64,000 nt of DNA from Liopterus haemorrhoidalis (lineage: Eukaryota > Arthropoda > Insecta > Coleoptera > Dytiscidae), in assembly GCA_963971575.1 (NCBI GenBank), contig OZ020616.1, forward strand, positions 32,282,306 to 32,346,305. The letters run 5' to 3'. The notes below the pieces were generated by a model that ran no database searches, was not told where the DNA came from, and saw nothing but the letters and a program-made list of their open reading frames with translations. Below, in pieces: positions 10,928 to 22,838 of this stretch (position 1 is its first letter; each line of letters opens with the position of its first letter). The position numbers and the translations under genes were made by a program.

Positions 10928-11127
10928 NNNNNNNNNNNNNNNNNNNNNNNNNNNNNNNNNNNNNNNNNNNNNNNNNNNNNNNNNNNNNNNNNNNNNNNNN
11001 NNNNNNNNNNNNNNNNNNNNNNNNNNNNNNNNNNNNNNNNNNNNNNNNNNNNNNNNNNNNNNNNNNNNNNNNNNNNNNNNNNNNNNNNNNNNNNNNNNNN
11101 NNNNNNNNNNNNNNNNNNNNNNNNNNN
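10928..11127. other. Assembly gap (200 N)
   Basis: Exactly 200 undetermined bases. True length and content are unknown. Confidence 0.99.
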
Positions 11128-11559
11128 ATTATGCGGGCACTGGATCTGGCGTAATTTTCGCGGCTGCATATCGCCCGGGTTTGGGATGCAGTCGTGTGTA
11201 TTTAGCTCCATTAGTCTCTAGTATGACGCGAATCAAAAAGTTGCTGAAGTTTGAGATTAGTGGACGCTTGTCAAGACCTGACAAACCCCAAAACAATGAT
11301 AATAATAACAAAAGAGAAACTAAAAAAGTTTTAAAAAATCATAAAATAACTTAAAAAGTTATAAAATAATAGTCCTAAAATAGCGGTAATGTTATAGGTT
11401 AAAATAAGTTGTAAAATAAATATGAATTTTATTACAAGCTAAAACGTATGATTTGCTCATCTTATTGTCACACAAACTTAAATTTTAGAAATTCGTCAAT
11501 GTAAAAAAAATATATACTATCAATATTAAGCAGATCTCAACAAACAATTAATGCCGAAG

Positions 11560-12885
11560 GAATAAAAAATGTAACAGAAGTCCTTAATTGTGGCTACTAT
11601 AAATAATTTTCGAGTAATACTAAGTTTTTTAGACACATCTTTACACACAATTTCTCAAAATTAAACTGAGAAGTTTATTCTGTTCTGGCTATTTTTCGGC
11701 AGCTTGATCATCAACAGTTATTTCTATTCTATTTTATCAAGTATCCTAACAGTACTAGTCCGGGAGCTCATGACATTTTTGGTCTCCGATTTCATACAGC
11801 ATGCCATTTGGAGGAGAGAATATTTAGCCTGTGACAACAAAAAAGGGATGGTACTAAACCCCTGCACGCTTTTCGGTCATAGGGAAAATTGCATTTCCAC
11901 TTGCACAAAATTTTTGTGTTTTTCTCTGATTTAATATTGCTTGGCCTTTTGTCAAAAGAAAGTTATAACAAATATAAAGTCTTTTAATTATAGGCATGCT
12001 GTATGAAAACGCGGAAAATCATATTTTTTTATTACAAGATCACATGACCGTTTGAGCCCTTTGGGACCCTCCGAATCGCATGCATATATTTAAAAGACTT
12101 CAAATTTGTTATAACTTTCTTTTGACAAAAGGGCAAGCAATATTAAATCAGAGAAAAGCACAAAAATTTTGTGTTTAAGTGGAAATGCAATTTTCCCTAT
12201 GACCGGAAAGCGTGCAGGGGTTTAGTACCATCCCTTTTTAGTTGTCACAGGGTAAATATTCTCTCCTGCAAAAGGCATGCTGTATGAAATCGGAGACCAA
12301 AAACTGTAATGAGCTCCCGGTCTATACGCAACAACCCGAAATTAATGCAGTCAAAGATTTAGTAAGAGCAGATTGTCAAATACTGACTTTTCCTGGAGTA
12401 GTTGTAGATGTAATAAACGTCTTACAACGTACTGGACAAATAGATGTTATCACAAAAATAGGAAGTCTACCGAAGGAAGTGTTTTGGATGTCATAGAATT
12501 TCCAACAAATATTTGTGGAATTGCAATTTATGATCGAATGAGCATTGCTGCTACAGTACTTCCGAGAGTTTTCCATTTAGTTTGTGTTCACAAACTTCCA
12601 TATACCAAGTTATATCAGCTATGAGTTACTGCAGGGTTCATCTTATGATTTGTTGAATGAATACGTTTTGAGGATTTTGGAAAACGGATTGCATGACATG
12701 GGGAAGAGGACGACTATGTTCAAATTTGTGTTAGAATATGGTATATTGAGTAAAGTTAGCACTGATTTAGGAGGTTATCATGATTAAACTCTGTACCAAT
12801 ATTGTGGGTTTTTATTTGTTAGTTATTGGTTTAAGTGTTAGTTTTATTGTTTTTGTTATAGAAATATTAGTTGTGCGTTGTAGAT
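11560..12885 (+). pseudogene. Ionotropic receptor (IR) pseudogene, 3' exon only
   Basis: The part before and just after 11700 encodes TEKFILFWLF and SYFYSILSSILTV, matching the M3 region of the intact IR at 55826-57439 (TENLFLIWLL, SYFQSILTSVLTV). After an inserted palindromic element, YTQQPEINAVKDL continues at 12321 where the intact copy has QYEPEIKTIQGL. Downstream, GSSYDLLNEYVLRILENGLHD and SFIVFVIEILVVR correspond to the end of S2 and to M4. An ochre codon near 11665, several frame changes between 12490 and 12790, and the insertion make it non-functional. Exon 1, most of the ligand-binding part and M1 are not found. It marks a fourth member of the + strand IR cluster. Confidence 0.85.
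11761..12319. mobile_element. Near-palindromic foldback MITE inside the IR pseudogene
   Basis: The left arm begins CGGGAGCTCATGACA and the right arm ends with its complement. The arms of about 240 bp match almost base for base (TTTCATACAGCATGCC, GTGACAACTAAAAAGGGATG and others) around a centre at about 11990-12060. The flanks ...CTAGTC and GTCTATACG suggest a 3-bp GTC duplication. Removing it rejoins the IR frame. It has no coding capacity. Confidence 0.8.
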
Positions 12886-13589
12886 AATATTGCTGTAAAA
12901 TATCAAGTATTAAAAAGAAGTAGAGATTTGAATAAAGCACGTGTCATTGTCAATAACTGCACAGCATTTGATTAATCTTAGATTCGTTTTTAATTCGTCA
13001 TTACTAGGAAGACCATACCTTTACCTACCGCAATATAATTTTCTACAAAAGCTTGCCAAATTTAAATTTGGATATTTCCTTGGTTCCTTGGTATTCTGTC
13101 TCAACATTTACTAATTTCTGAAGTATTATTATTTATTTCTGTATTAATTATTATTATTGTTTTCTGAGGTATGAAACGCATAATTACACTCATCATAATG
13201 GTTGAGGAATATTTGAGGAAATATTTGATAAGATTGGAAAATAAATATATTTTTTTCGTTCGGGCATTTGTGGGATCGCCTTTTGCTAGAGTCGACCTCA
13301 AATGCCGCAGCTGTTGATAGTATGCACACCTACACAATTTGGGTTCGATTCTAATGAGGGGCAGTCTTGTGAATGCTGTTTATGGAGTAACAAATGAATA
13401 TTATTTTTTGGATTCACTGAATATCTTTGGACCATTTTGAGTAGTGTATCTCACAATTTTGGATATACCTGGAGCCGTACAGTAGAAGAATTATAAGAAA
13501 AATATTTTAATGAGTTAGTAACTCAAAATTTGTTAAAATAATTGTGTTGATTTTTCTGAAGAGCAATAATTTATTAGATCATTTGACTC
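12886..13589. other. Non-coding stretch with a tRNA-like fragment
   Basis: No gene is evident. At about 13268-13362 (+) the sequence ends in GGGTTCGATTCTAATGAGG, a B-box-like word at the expected distance from a weak A box, so a degraded tRNA-derived SINE is possible. The rest is plain AT-rich DNA. Confidence 0.35.
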
Positions 13590-13826
13590 ATCATTTATTT
13601 ATTTATTTAGCGTATGGCATACAAGTACAAAATTATACGTTCATTTAATAACATACAGTAAAATAACATATAATGTTCTAAATATAAAATGTACAATAGT
13701 CAAATTCTTATATCTAGAGTTTCAAGCCAATCTACTAGCTCTTGTGTGACATAAAGTAGGTCTTCTTTGGATTCTTGGTAGGCTCGGAGTGGTTTTCAGC
13801 ACTCGTAGTTTATTTGGTCTCCAATT
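13590..13826 (-). mobile_element. 3' end of a truncated LINE
   Basis: On the - strand a short frame ends about 90 bp after the conserved-looking phrase for LVDWLETLDIRI. It is followed by an untranslated tail ending in (AAAT)n at 13590-13606. Such tails are typical of LINE 3' ends. The 5' part is missing. Confidence 0.5.
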
Positions 13827-13874
13827 TTTCTATTTATTTAACTGTAACCATTTAAATATATATATATGATAGAA

Positions 13875-14012
13875 CGCTTTATAGCGTTCATAATATTATC
13901 CATTAAAACACACAAATCCAAGCACATATAAGCCTTTATTACTACGTCTATTTACAATCTGTCACATATATGTCATTATGTTATCGTTACTATCGTAACA
14001 TATTACAACATT
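13875..14012 (+). repeat. Dispersed repeat, copy 1
   Basis: This segment (CATTAAAACACACAAATCCAA..., TTTACAATCTGTCACATAT) is repeated in the same orientation at 43800-43925. Both copies read toward a Penelope- or LINE-rich stretch. I cannot assign it to a named family. Confidence 0.6.
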
Positions 14013-14392
14013 AAAGTTAAATTTGAACACATTATACAGTATTTTATTTATTTTATCTGTTTTATTCACACTGACAAGTTCGAATTTTCCTGTTTGTACG
14101 CGAATTGCAGGTACTTGCATATTTAATCATACCAGTGATCATCAATAGTGGGTATTTTAGATATCATTTTAATAATTTTATTTATTTATTTATTATTTTT
14201 ACTATTATTATTTTTAAATAATATTTTCCCCACCTTATTTTAATTTTATTTTATTGACTAAATTTAGTGACTCGCATTTGTTATTTAGATTGTCAAAAAA
14301 ATATATATATAAACCGCTGGCTCTCATACTCCCATTTTTTTCATATCACATCATTTTCACATACATTTTAAAGCCATCATCATCATCTAGAA

Positions 14393-14432
<40 letters not shown>

Positions 14433-14501
14433 GTTTTATTGACCAAATTACAAATACACAGAACTGCTTTCAGCCAGTCAATACACTATTAAGAGACAAA
14501 G

Positions 14502-17265
14502 TCATAAAAGTTCATCAAAATTAACGTTGTTAAATTCGTCAATTGTGTACAATGGGTTATTTATAAATAAGTGTTTAAGTTTAAGTTTGAATTTGTCTAG
14601 TGGTAGAGCAGTAATAGTCTCTGGTAAAAGATTATAAAATTTCACAGCAAAGTAATTTGAACAATTCCTGGATTTATTTAAGTACAAAAACTTACCACGA
14701 ATATTATTTTTACAACGCGTGTTGTGCTCGTGCGTTTCACTAAAAGTGATATAATTGTGTAAGTTTTTGCGTACAAACAATTAACACCAATTAATAAATA
14801 ATGAAGGCAATGACATTATTTTCAGCTTTACAAAAAGATCTCGACAATCCGCTCTAAAAGGAGCACTGTTAATTATTCTTACAACTTTACGTTGTAAGCT
14901 GAAAATTCTTTTGGCTGCAGGTGAATGTCCCCAGATTATTATCCCATAGGTTAGGTGGGACTGAAAGAGGGAGAAATAGGCTTTCAATATAACATCTATG
15001 CTGACTTCATGCTTCAGATTCCTTACTAGATACACGGTCGATCGCAGTTTACGACTGAGTACATCCACGTGCTGATCCCAACGAAGGTAAGGATCAACGT
15101 GGATACCAAGAAATTTAACAGAAGGGGGATTGGCAAAATCATGTTTTCTGGTGCTCAGTAGCAAGGTCTGGGTTTTATCTGCATTTAAAATTAGTTTATT
15201 GCTAGACAACCAAGAGTTTGCACTGTCCACCAGAGAAACATTTTCCGTAATACGGGAATCTAGATCATGGTTGCAATTTAGTAATGTTGTATCGTCAGCG
15301 TAAAGAATTGATTTAGATGTTATAGTGAGAGGCAAGTCGTTAACATATATTAAGAATAGTAGCGGTCCGGGAACTGAACCTTGGGGAATACCAAAATGTA
15401 AAGGAAGATACTCAGAAACGCTACTTTTAAATTGGGTAAACTGTTTCCGGTTAGATAAGTAAGATTTAAGCATGGCATGGCTCTTGTCGTCAAAACCATA
15501 AAAAGATAGTTTGGTTAATAAAATATCATGAGATATGCAGTCAAAAGCCTTGCTTAAATCAAGAAAAGCACTAAGACAGTATTTCCCTGATTCTAATGCA
15601 TCCGAAACATACGCGACATAAGTCCAAAACTGCATCTATAGTGCTCTTATCACTTCTAAAACCAAACTGACTATTGGAGAAAAGATTTTTGCTTGTTAAA
15701 TACTGCACAATTTGTTTGTACAACACCTTTTCAAAAATCTTTGAAAAAACTGGCAATATTGATATGGGTCGATAATTATTAACATCATCGACATTGCCTT
15801 TCTTAAAAAGTGGCAAAACTTTGGCAAGTTTAAGCTCGTCAGGAAAACAGCTGTTAGTGATGCAGGAGTTTATTACTCTTGTAAGAGGTGGAATAATGGG
15901 ATCTTTTACAGATTTTAGAATTTTTACTGACAGTTCATTCACATCAGGAGTATTGTTATACTTTAAAGAATTGATAACATCTCTAACCGTGAACTCACTG
16001 ACAGGTTTGAAAGAAAAAATTGTATTGGGAGTTTTATTCGAAAGAAAAAAATCTGGTGCAATGTTAGAAACGGGGACTTTATCTATAAGTGTTTTAGCTA
16101 TGGTCGAAAAATGTTCATTAAATTGGTTAGGGGTAATAATTGTATCGTTGGAGAATCCTATTGTACTGTTTCTGCGTTTATTAATAATTTGCCATGCAGC
16201 TTTCTGGATGTTATCTGAATTATTAATAAATTTTGAATGTGCATCAATTTTAGCAGCAGATATTGCTTTGCGATAGCGATACTTATATGTATCGCGTGCT
16301 GTTTTATTGGTTCTACTTGGATTCATAATAAGAGCTTGATTTAAGTTATGAAGTGTGTCGCGCATGTCACGAAGACGATCGTCGAACCAGTTTACCTGAG
16401 TGGTCTTGCGTCTATTTGGGCATATTTTAATTTTCTGTAGAGGGAAAGATGATGAGAAATACAAAAGAAATAATTCTAGAAAATAATCATACATGTCACT
16501 GCTGTCAGCAACAGAATTTAGGCGGTCCCATTGAACACTATCAAGTTTGTGGAAAAAATCATGCATGCCGGTGTCAGAGATCTTTCTGCGATAAAGATAA
16601 GAGTTAGAAGTAGCTGAAGAAGTATCATAATGATTTCTTGTAGGAAAAGTTGCTAAAATACCGCTGTGATCCGAAAAATCCAGTGATTTTGTTCATATCA
16701 TCTTCGCTGAGGTACATATTTTGAAATATGTTGTCAATTTTATTTTCACCCCGCGTATAAATAGACCAAAGATACTAGATTAAAGCTGCCTAATAAATCT
16801 GAGATGCATGTTACATCATGTGTATTGTAATTAAAATTTACGTTAAAATCGCCACAGATCATTATGTTTTTTGAACTGTCTAAGACATTTAGTATTTTAT
16901 TTAAATTACTAATGAAAATGTTTAGATCTGAGGAAGGCGATCTATATACGCATATAATAATTAAATTGTACATGCTAAAAAAAAACGGAACTGCCTTCAC
17001 AGTGGCATTCGATGCTAAATTTATTTATTTTTACAAAAGGCATGGCGTTACATTTGGGATTAGTTAAAATCATAGTGCCACCACCTCTCATTGCTTTACG
17101 ACTCGTATAAGATGTGCACTCATAATCAAGAAGTCTAAAAGATGTTATTTCCTCTTCTTTGAGCCAGTGTTCGGTAAAGCAGATGAAATGGACGGACTTG
17201 TCCACTAGGTAGGCTTCCATAACTTCTGTTTTATTTCGGATCGATTGCATATTCATATAGAGCAT
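14502..17265 (-). pseudogene. CR1-like LINE ORF2 (endonuclease-RT), frameshifted
   Basis: The AP-like endonuclease starts at 17265 (MQSIRNK, FICFTEHWL) and shifts frame near 16990. It continues with VYRSPSS and ICGDFN and is then lost in a deletion near 16740. From 16566 the pre-RT and RT follow (NNYRPISILPVFSKIFEK, QFGFRSDKST). Another shift comes near 15600, then FLDLSKAFD, FGIPQGSVPGPLLF and the catalytic YADDTTL near 15290. A final break near 14780 leads to the last 92 codons. RNase H is absent, as expected for CR1/jockey-type elements. The protein would nick target DNA and prime reverse transcription, but this copy cannot make it. Confidence 0.85.
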
Positions 17266-17284
17266 CTGGGTTTTCTTAACGGGT

Positions 17285-18409
17285 TTACTGACGAAAAAAC
17301 GTTGACTCTAATTTTTTATTGCAATTCATTTTTAAGGAAAAAATGAAGAATCTGAACTTGATAAATTGTAGTAGCTTCGATTTTCCTGTCATGTTTAGGT
17401 GCAAGCCATGTTTGGTAAAATCAGTCGGAGTGAGTATGGAGCAGGAATTAATTACCACTGATGTATGTAGAAATGCCGAGTAAATGAGGAAGTTATTTTG
17501 AAGTACCAGTGAGTTGAAGACGTGGTGGTTATACCAGAAGGGCGTTGTTACTATGTTTAAATTGGTGTGATCCATTTTGCTTTTTAGCTCAGTCAAGAAT
17601 TCCATAGAGATCGGATTCTTCTGGAGCGCGTCGATAGAACCTGCCAGTAATACGACATAGTCATTTTTATTAAAATCCTGACTAAGTTTGCAGGCGGTAT
17701 TGGCGACTTTCTCAAAGCAGGCGTTAGGCAGAGTTTGGCATAGTGGATTAAAAATGCTTCTGTCTAGCAGACTGTATAGAATAGAGCCGCAGTGTCGGCC
17801 CTGGCTATCCGCAACTACCAAGACTTTGCATTTTGTAAGGGCGGTCGACGATGGAGATTTTACTGTGGGCGGTGATTCTGCTTGGGGCTGTGAAGTTGAT
17901 GCTCCGTTACTGGTCTTGATAATTGCCTTCAGTCTATTTATCTCGGAAAGCTCTCCGATTTTCTCAGCAGTGCTAGTCTGTAGGCTACTACTCAGTTCCG
18001 AGATTTTTCGTATATTGGCAGAGCAATTTTCACAGTTTAGTTTGTTGATGTTCTGGATTTTGGCTTGTACTTCATCAATAAACTTGGACTGTTCCTCAAT
18101 TTTCTTAAAGAGAGCCTCTTCCGCGTCGGCTGCTAGAGTTTCAAAAGAGTTAAAGTTTTCTTTGGCTTTTTGCAGATAGACCGTTTTGTCGTGCAGGTCT
18201 TCTTCTAGTTCCTTTATCCGTTCGTGTAGGGCAGTGATTTCATTTTCTATATCGGCAATGTCCATAATTGGGTGGGGGATGATATTTCCTTGATCCATAT
18301 AATTTAGTAGCGTAATGATGAGTGGTTTCCTAATATTTTTAACCGTCAAACCTTTCGCAGTCAACAAATTAATCAGCTCCGTAGTACTGTAAGACTCGTA
18401 ACCAGGCAT
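17285..18409 (-). CDS. LINE ORF1 with coiled coil and SGNH-esterase-like domain
   Basis: The frame of 374 codons starts at the ATG at 18409. Residues 1-50 carry a SAP-like or helical segment (TTELINLLTAKGLTVKNIRK). Residues 55-170 form a coiled coil rich in Glu and Lys. Residues about 195-345 look like an SGNH/GDSL hydrolase fold: the block I position reads VVADSQGRH, a middle block reads DYVVLLAGSIDAL, and the last block reads DFTKHGLHLN, supplying Asp and His. Esterase-type ORF1 proteins are known from CR1-clade LINEs, and a role in membrane or lipid binding has been proposed. The frame is intact although ORF2 is broken. Confidence 0.75.
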   Translation of the reverse strand: MPGYESYSTTELINLLTAKGLTVKNIRKPLIITLLNYMDQGNIIPHPIMDIADIENEITALHERIKELEEDLHDKTVYLQKAKENFNSFETLAADAEEALFKKIEEQSKFIDEVQAKIQNINKLNCENCSANIRKISELSSSLQTSTAEKIGELSEINRLKAIIKTSNGASTSQPQAESPPTVKSPSSTALTKCKVLVVADSQGRHCGSILYSLLDRSIFNPLCQTLPNACFEKVANTACKLSQDFNKNDYVVLLAGSIDALQKNPISMEFLTELKSKMDHTNLNIVTTPFWYNHHVFNSLVLQNNFLIYSAFLHTSVVINSCSILTPTDFTKHGLHLNMTGKSKLLQFIKFRFFIFSLKMNCNKKLESTFFRQ

Positions 18410-18590
18410 TTTCGGAATATTTAATTGATTGTCAATATATAAAGATAAATAAAAAAATAAATAAATAAAAATTAAATAAACAAAAATTAAATAAATAAAT
18501 AAATAAAAAATTAGTTAATAAATACGATTAAAAATATTAGCAGCATTTAAAAATTTAAAGTTAAAATGTAAAATACTTTAGTTCTCAATA

Positions 18591-18740
18591 AGTGAAAATA
18601 AGTGCAAATGAAAATAAAATTACAAAATAAAAACAAATTTAATACAAAGAGAAAATATAAAAATAGATGCAATTAAACAAAAAATAAATAAAAGATAAAT
18701 AAATTAATATTAAAAAAATAATAATAATAAAAAATAAATA
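18591..18740. repeat. A-rich simple sequence
   Basis: Runs of AAAT/AATAA units between the LINE and the tRNA-like fragment. No gene is seen. Confidence 0.6.
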
Positions 18741-18838
18741 ATGTGTCTCTCTTCCGGGAATCGAACCCGTGCATAAAACGTAACTATCGATTACCAACCT
18801 TGGACACTGACCACTACACCAAAAGGTACATATAAAAA
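18741..18838 (-). repeat. tRNA-derived SINE head
   Basis: The - strand reads TGGTGTAGTGGTCAGTGTCC (A box) and, about 35 bp on, CACGGGTTCGATTCCCGG (B box with a good T stem), then an (ATT)n tail. The acceptor strands pair poorly, so a functional tRNA is unlikely and a SINE head is preferred. Confidence 0.6.
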
Positions 18839-19559
18839 ATTGATAAGTTATCTGCAATACAAAGCAGGTATCAATCAAATATGATTTTGTTTAAACGAAT
18901 ATGTATATGTATATATTTGCATGTAACAATAAAAATATGTAATACAAATGATATGGAAAATATAATAACTATAAGATATATAATATATTATAAAATATTT
19001 AAATTGTAGTGAGCAAAAAACAGTCAGAAGTTACAAATATAATTATATGATTATGACTAGTTGAGGGCCACTGATATTGACTGATTGTGACAGGTGATCA
19101 GCTGATATTTATAAGTAATTATAATATAGGTTAAAGTCAAAAATTATAAAATATTAAATGAAAAGTCGAAAAATTCCAGAAAAAACTTACATGTAGTTAT
19201 AGTCACGCGTTAAAAACAAATCTTTCAATACGTTTCATTTGAAAATTGTCAAATAAACTTAAAAAAGTTAATGAAAACTTGTGCCGGGATAAAACACCAT
19301 GTCACACCCACTCCAGCGGCTTTCAACTCTTCAAGGTGCGAAGATAGATCGCCCCCCGCTGGTGCACCACGGATCACGCTACAGGATTTATCACAACTGG
19401 CAGCCAAACAATCAAATAATTATTATTATCATGATCTCTTGGCTATCAATACAAGTACTTAGTTATTTCTTGTTTTTATATACTTGTTAACACAATAATT
19501 ATGACTCATCATAATAAAATATGAATAAAACGAATTCTTGACCGTATTTTATAGATAAA
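18839..19559. other. AT-rich stretch with a GC-richer island
   Basis: 19271-19420 is GC-richer and ends in (TTA)n, which suggests the 3' tail of another retroelement. No conserved domain is seen. The rest holds nothing I can name. Confidence 0.35.
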
Positions 19560-19633
19560 TATATAGGTATTAGGTAAAAGCAAATTTAGTCAAATATTTA
19601 AAAAGATTTTATTATTTGCTAACCAGTTTCGGT

Positions 19634-21381
19634 TAGGGATGGCAAGATAAATTGAAACATCGATGTATCGATGATTTGAAACATCGCCACCAAGTTTTCG
19701 ATGTCGATGAAAACATCGAGCAAAATCATCGATGTATCGCTGTTTTCTCGATTTTTTTTTTATCATGTTATTAATTAATTTTCCTTACTTATATAATTTA
19801 AAACTATATTAATAATAACAATAATGCTGTTTATTGACTCAATTCAGTTTTACAGTTATAAGTCAGTCATATACAATGATTATAAACATGTTACATAAAA
19901 AGTTATATTCAGTGAATTTATTTTTTAATGCAACATGTACTATGTCATTACCCTGGATACAGTTTTTGACAGCAATATAAATCGTGTTCATTTTCATTTG
20001 CAACATAGAAAAAACCATATTTACTAGCAATATCAAAATATTTTATTGATAATACAGATAAAAAAATAAAATAATAATAATAAATAAATAACTAATAAAA
20101 ACTTCTAATAAATGTTTCTTCGTTTACTTGCATACAAAATGTTAAGCGATCATAAAAATGATTCAAAACATTCAGCAATTGTTCTTGAGGTATATTGTTG
20201 GATGCTTGAACAATTTTGTCTTGCAGTTCAGCAACATCCCTAAGTTCTCCATTATATAGTTTGGCCTTTAAATATCCCCAATAAAAAAAATCATTGGGTG
20301 CCAAATCTGGAGATCTCGCTGGCCAATTCATCGACCCTCCTCTTCCAATCCAGCTATTTGGGAAAGTTCTCTGTAAATATTCTTTAACTATTCTAGAATA
20401 ATAGACTTGTGCGCCATCATGTTGAAACCTTACTTGTCCATTAATATTCAGGTTTCGCAACGCAGGTAATATTTGGTTTTGCAAAAGGGCTAGATATTTT
20501 GCGGCATTAAGGTTACCGTCAATAAAAAAGGCCCTATAATATTGGTACCTATTATCCCTGCCCAAACATTTAATTTTTGTGGCCTTTGAGTGCCGGAGGA
20601 TGAAACAAATGTAAATTTTCTCGACTCCAGTACCTAAAATTTTGTCTGCACACTTCACCATTTAGAGTAAACGTTGCTTCGTCAGTAAATAAAATTCTTT
20701 GAAGCATTGTTGGGTCGGAATTAATTTTTTCAAACATTTCAAAATAATAATCCATACGCACTGCTGCGTCCCTTTCTAACAACTCTTGATGATTTTGAAA
20801 TTTGTATGATCGAAACTAGGTCCGAACTTTGATCAGTCATTTTTTTGTTCGACTTTAAAGCGAGTGATTTATGGTGGGCCCATATATTGGAACTACACCC
20901 ACCCTGGTCATTGTTCTAATCTGCAGATGAGGATCCTGGGGAAGGCACGTTGGTTGGTATTGCAGCTACCAATTTTTCATTTGGGTAAGGGTTCGGGATG
21001 AAGCAAATGCATCAGACAAATGTATGTTTTTAAACCTCGGATCAAGGAACATTGGTAGTGTTAATAAATGGGCATGTTCAAGATCTTCGAATCTTGGCTC
21101 AAACTTGCTATGGATGTGCGGTATCGCCGATATCCGGTGTGGCGTTGTTGGAGTCAAGTTTAAGTAACAGTGTAATAACTACTCAATTCAAAAACCCAAT
21201 CATTACGTGCGTTATACTAATTTGAAAATTTTAAATCTTAATTTGAAAACATCGATATATTTAGAATGTGGACCTCGATGGTAAAAAAACATCGGAAACA
21301 AAACCTCGATGTAAAAATATCGATGTTTTTACTGAAAAATATCGATGTTTTAAAAACATCGATATTTCTTTGATATCCCTA
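19634..21381 (-). mobile_element. hAT transposon remnant, 8-bp target duplication GTTTCGGT
   Basis: The ends TAGGGATGGCAA and (complement) TAGGGATATCAA are flanked on both sides by GTTTCGGT, the 8-bp duplication expected for hAT. The subterminal parts are rich in ATCGATG words. At 21157-20966 the - strand keeps a transposase piece, HLLTLPMFLDPRFKNIHLSD, of the BED-finger hAT type, which is followed by frame loss. A mariner inserted at about 19910-20820 removed the left half of the gene. Confidence 0.8.
19910..20820 (-). pseudogene. Mariner (DD41D-type) transposase, 5'-truncated copy
   Basis: The left inverted end (CAGTGAATTTATTTTTTAATG...) is present at 19910. The transposase reads leftwards from about 20820 with ILFTDEATF (first Asp), QHDGAQVYYS (second Asp) and SPDLAPNDFFYWG (third Asp). 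The 41 residues between the second and third Asp are as in rosa-type mariners. A frame change near 20600-20660 and loss of the DNA-binding half make it inactive. It lies inside the hAT element and is closely related to the copy at 28415-35672. Confidence 0.85.
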
Positions 21382-21849
21382 GTTTCGGTTCTATCTGAAC
21401 CATTCTCAAAACCTAGAAATAAGTACATGTTTTATATAATGAATTGCATAAAATAAATATAAAATTAATAATAAATAGAAATATAAAATTAAACATTATT
21501 AGATACACTTGCAAAAAACATTTATAAAAATTCAGAATTAAAATTATTATAATAAAATTTGAAACATATTAATTTTTTTTATTAATATAACGGATAAATT
21601 TTTTCTTATCTTCTACAGGTTGCGACATCGTTCAGTTACACGTCAACTAAGTTAAAAAGATTTAAAAAAATAGATGTACCGTAATTTCTAATTGAAGTTA
21701 GTTATAGTTGTAATAGATGGAGCTATTTATTTTTTTTTTTTATAAGATTAAAATAAATTTTGCTTAAATTATCTATGTCAGTTTTAGCATTAATATTACG
21801 ATTGTCTTTTTTAATATAAATCATTTACAATAACAATCGTTTAGTTAGA

Positions 21850-22165
21850 TTTTGATCAACATTCAGTATTATTGTATTAGGAAAGTTAAATTGATGTTTT
21901 AGATTGTTGGCACGTTCTACAATAGAGTTATTATTTTTGTTATTGTCAATTTTATTTTTATTAATGTTGTTCTCATGTTCTTTTAATCTTGTTTTTAAAT
22001 AACGTTTACTTTGACCAACATATTTGGCTTCACAATTTTTACAGGGTATGCAGTATATAATATTAGATTTTAGTTCTTTCTTGTCTGTCTTTTAATGTAC
22101 TGTGTAAATTATTGATAGTTTTAAATTTTTTTGTACCTATATTAATATTTTCATTAGTTATTTTT
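21850..22165 (-). pseudogene. Penelope GIY-YIG endonuclease part
   Basis: The - strand reads KTINNLHSTLKD, then after a one-base frame change IIYCIPCKNCEAKYVGQSKR, YLKTRLKEHENN and FPNTIILNV. The CxxC pair and the YVGQSKRYLKTRLKEH block are the GIY-YIG nuclease signature at the C terminus of Penelope proteins. The rest of the protein is upstream, across two insertions. Confidence 0.8.
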
Positions 22166-22838
22166 ACTTGCCCGACCTTAATATATAAGGGGCAAGTATT
22201 GTAATCGCGAAAATTTTCGATGTCGAGATTTTGACGGATGACCACGTTTCATGGTCCAGGGAATCCAAAAAACCTATTTTCGAAGTGCCGTCCGTATGTG
22301 TGTGTGTGTGTGTGTGTCTGTCTGTCTGTCTGTGTGTATACACGATAACTAAAAAACAGTTTAACTTAAAGAGTTCGTTCTGGTACTAAAAAATTCTCCT
22401 ATTAAATGGGAAGAACCCTATTGTTTTTTATGAAAATCGGTTGACTAGAAATGGGAGTTTACTTGTGTCGATTTTAATATTTTTGCGAATATTAAAATCA
22501 ACAACAGAAAAATATTTCGAAAAAATTTATTGAACAAAAGTTACTATAAATGCAATAACTAATAACTTTTATTTGACACGTTTTTTGATAAAACGAAAAA
22601 TTTCGAAACATTTTTGTAAAATTATTTAAAATTTTTCCAAGTCTCAATTTTTTCATACTTATATGTAACGTTTCCATGGTCATGATAATTAATTCGTAAC
22701 TAGTAAAGCAAGCCTTGGACAAAAATTTGTATAGAACATAATTTGGTGTATTTTTGAAGATTTATCTAAATATTTAAAAAAAAATTATTTTTTTTAGTTT
22801 ACTTTTTTTTTTAAATATTTTTTTTATGGGAGGGCAAG
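22166..22838. mobile_element. Short non-autonomous element with ACTTGCCC ends
   Basis: It interrupts the Penelope frame between VGQVKIT and ETSARLALP. The ends read ACTTGCCC and GGGCAAGT. It contains AAGTATTGTAATCGCGAAAA and a (TG)n/(TCTG)n run at 22292-22335, words seen in many arthropod genomes. About 55 bp (22635-22690) recur inverted at 37295-37350. It has no coding capacity. Confidence 0.55.

Larger units (their letters stand above)
14395..18590 (-). mobile_element. CR1-like LINE with esterase-type ORF1
   Basis: The element contains ORF1 (18409-17285), a broken ORF2 (17265-14502) and a 3' end in a (TAA)n microsatellite at 14395-14431, as usual for CR1-group LINEs. The 5' untranslated region is A-rich and its limit is uncertain. 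No target-site duplication could be identified. ORF2 is damaged, so this copy is dead. Confidence 0.8.

Noticed and set aside
18741..18838. A functional tRNA gene
   Set aside because: The T arm is good but the acceptor strands pair poorly and an (ATT)n tail follows, as in a SINE.
22292..22335. CRISPR-like or regulatory array
   Set aside because: It is a plain (TG)n/(TCTG)n microsatellite inside a short transposon; no spaced repeats occur anywhere in the window.
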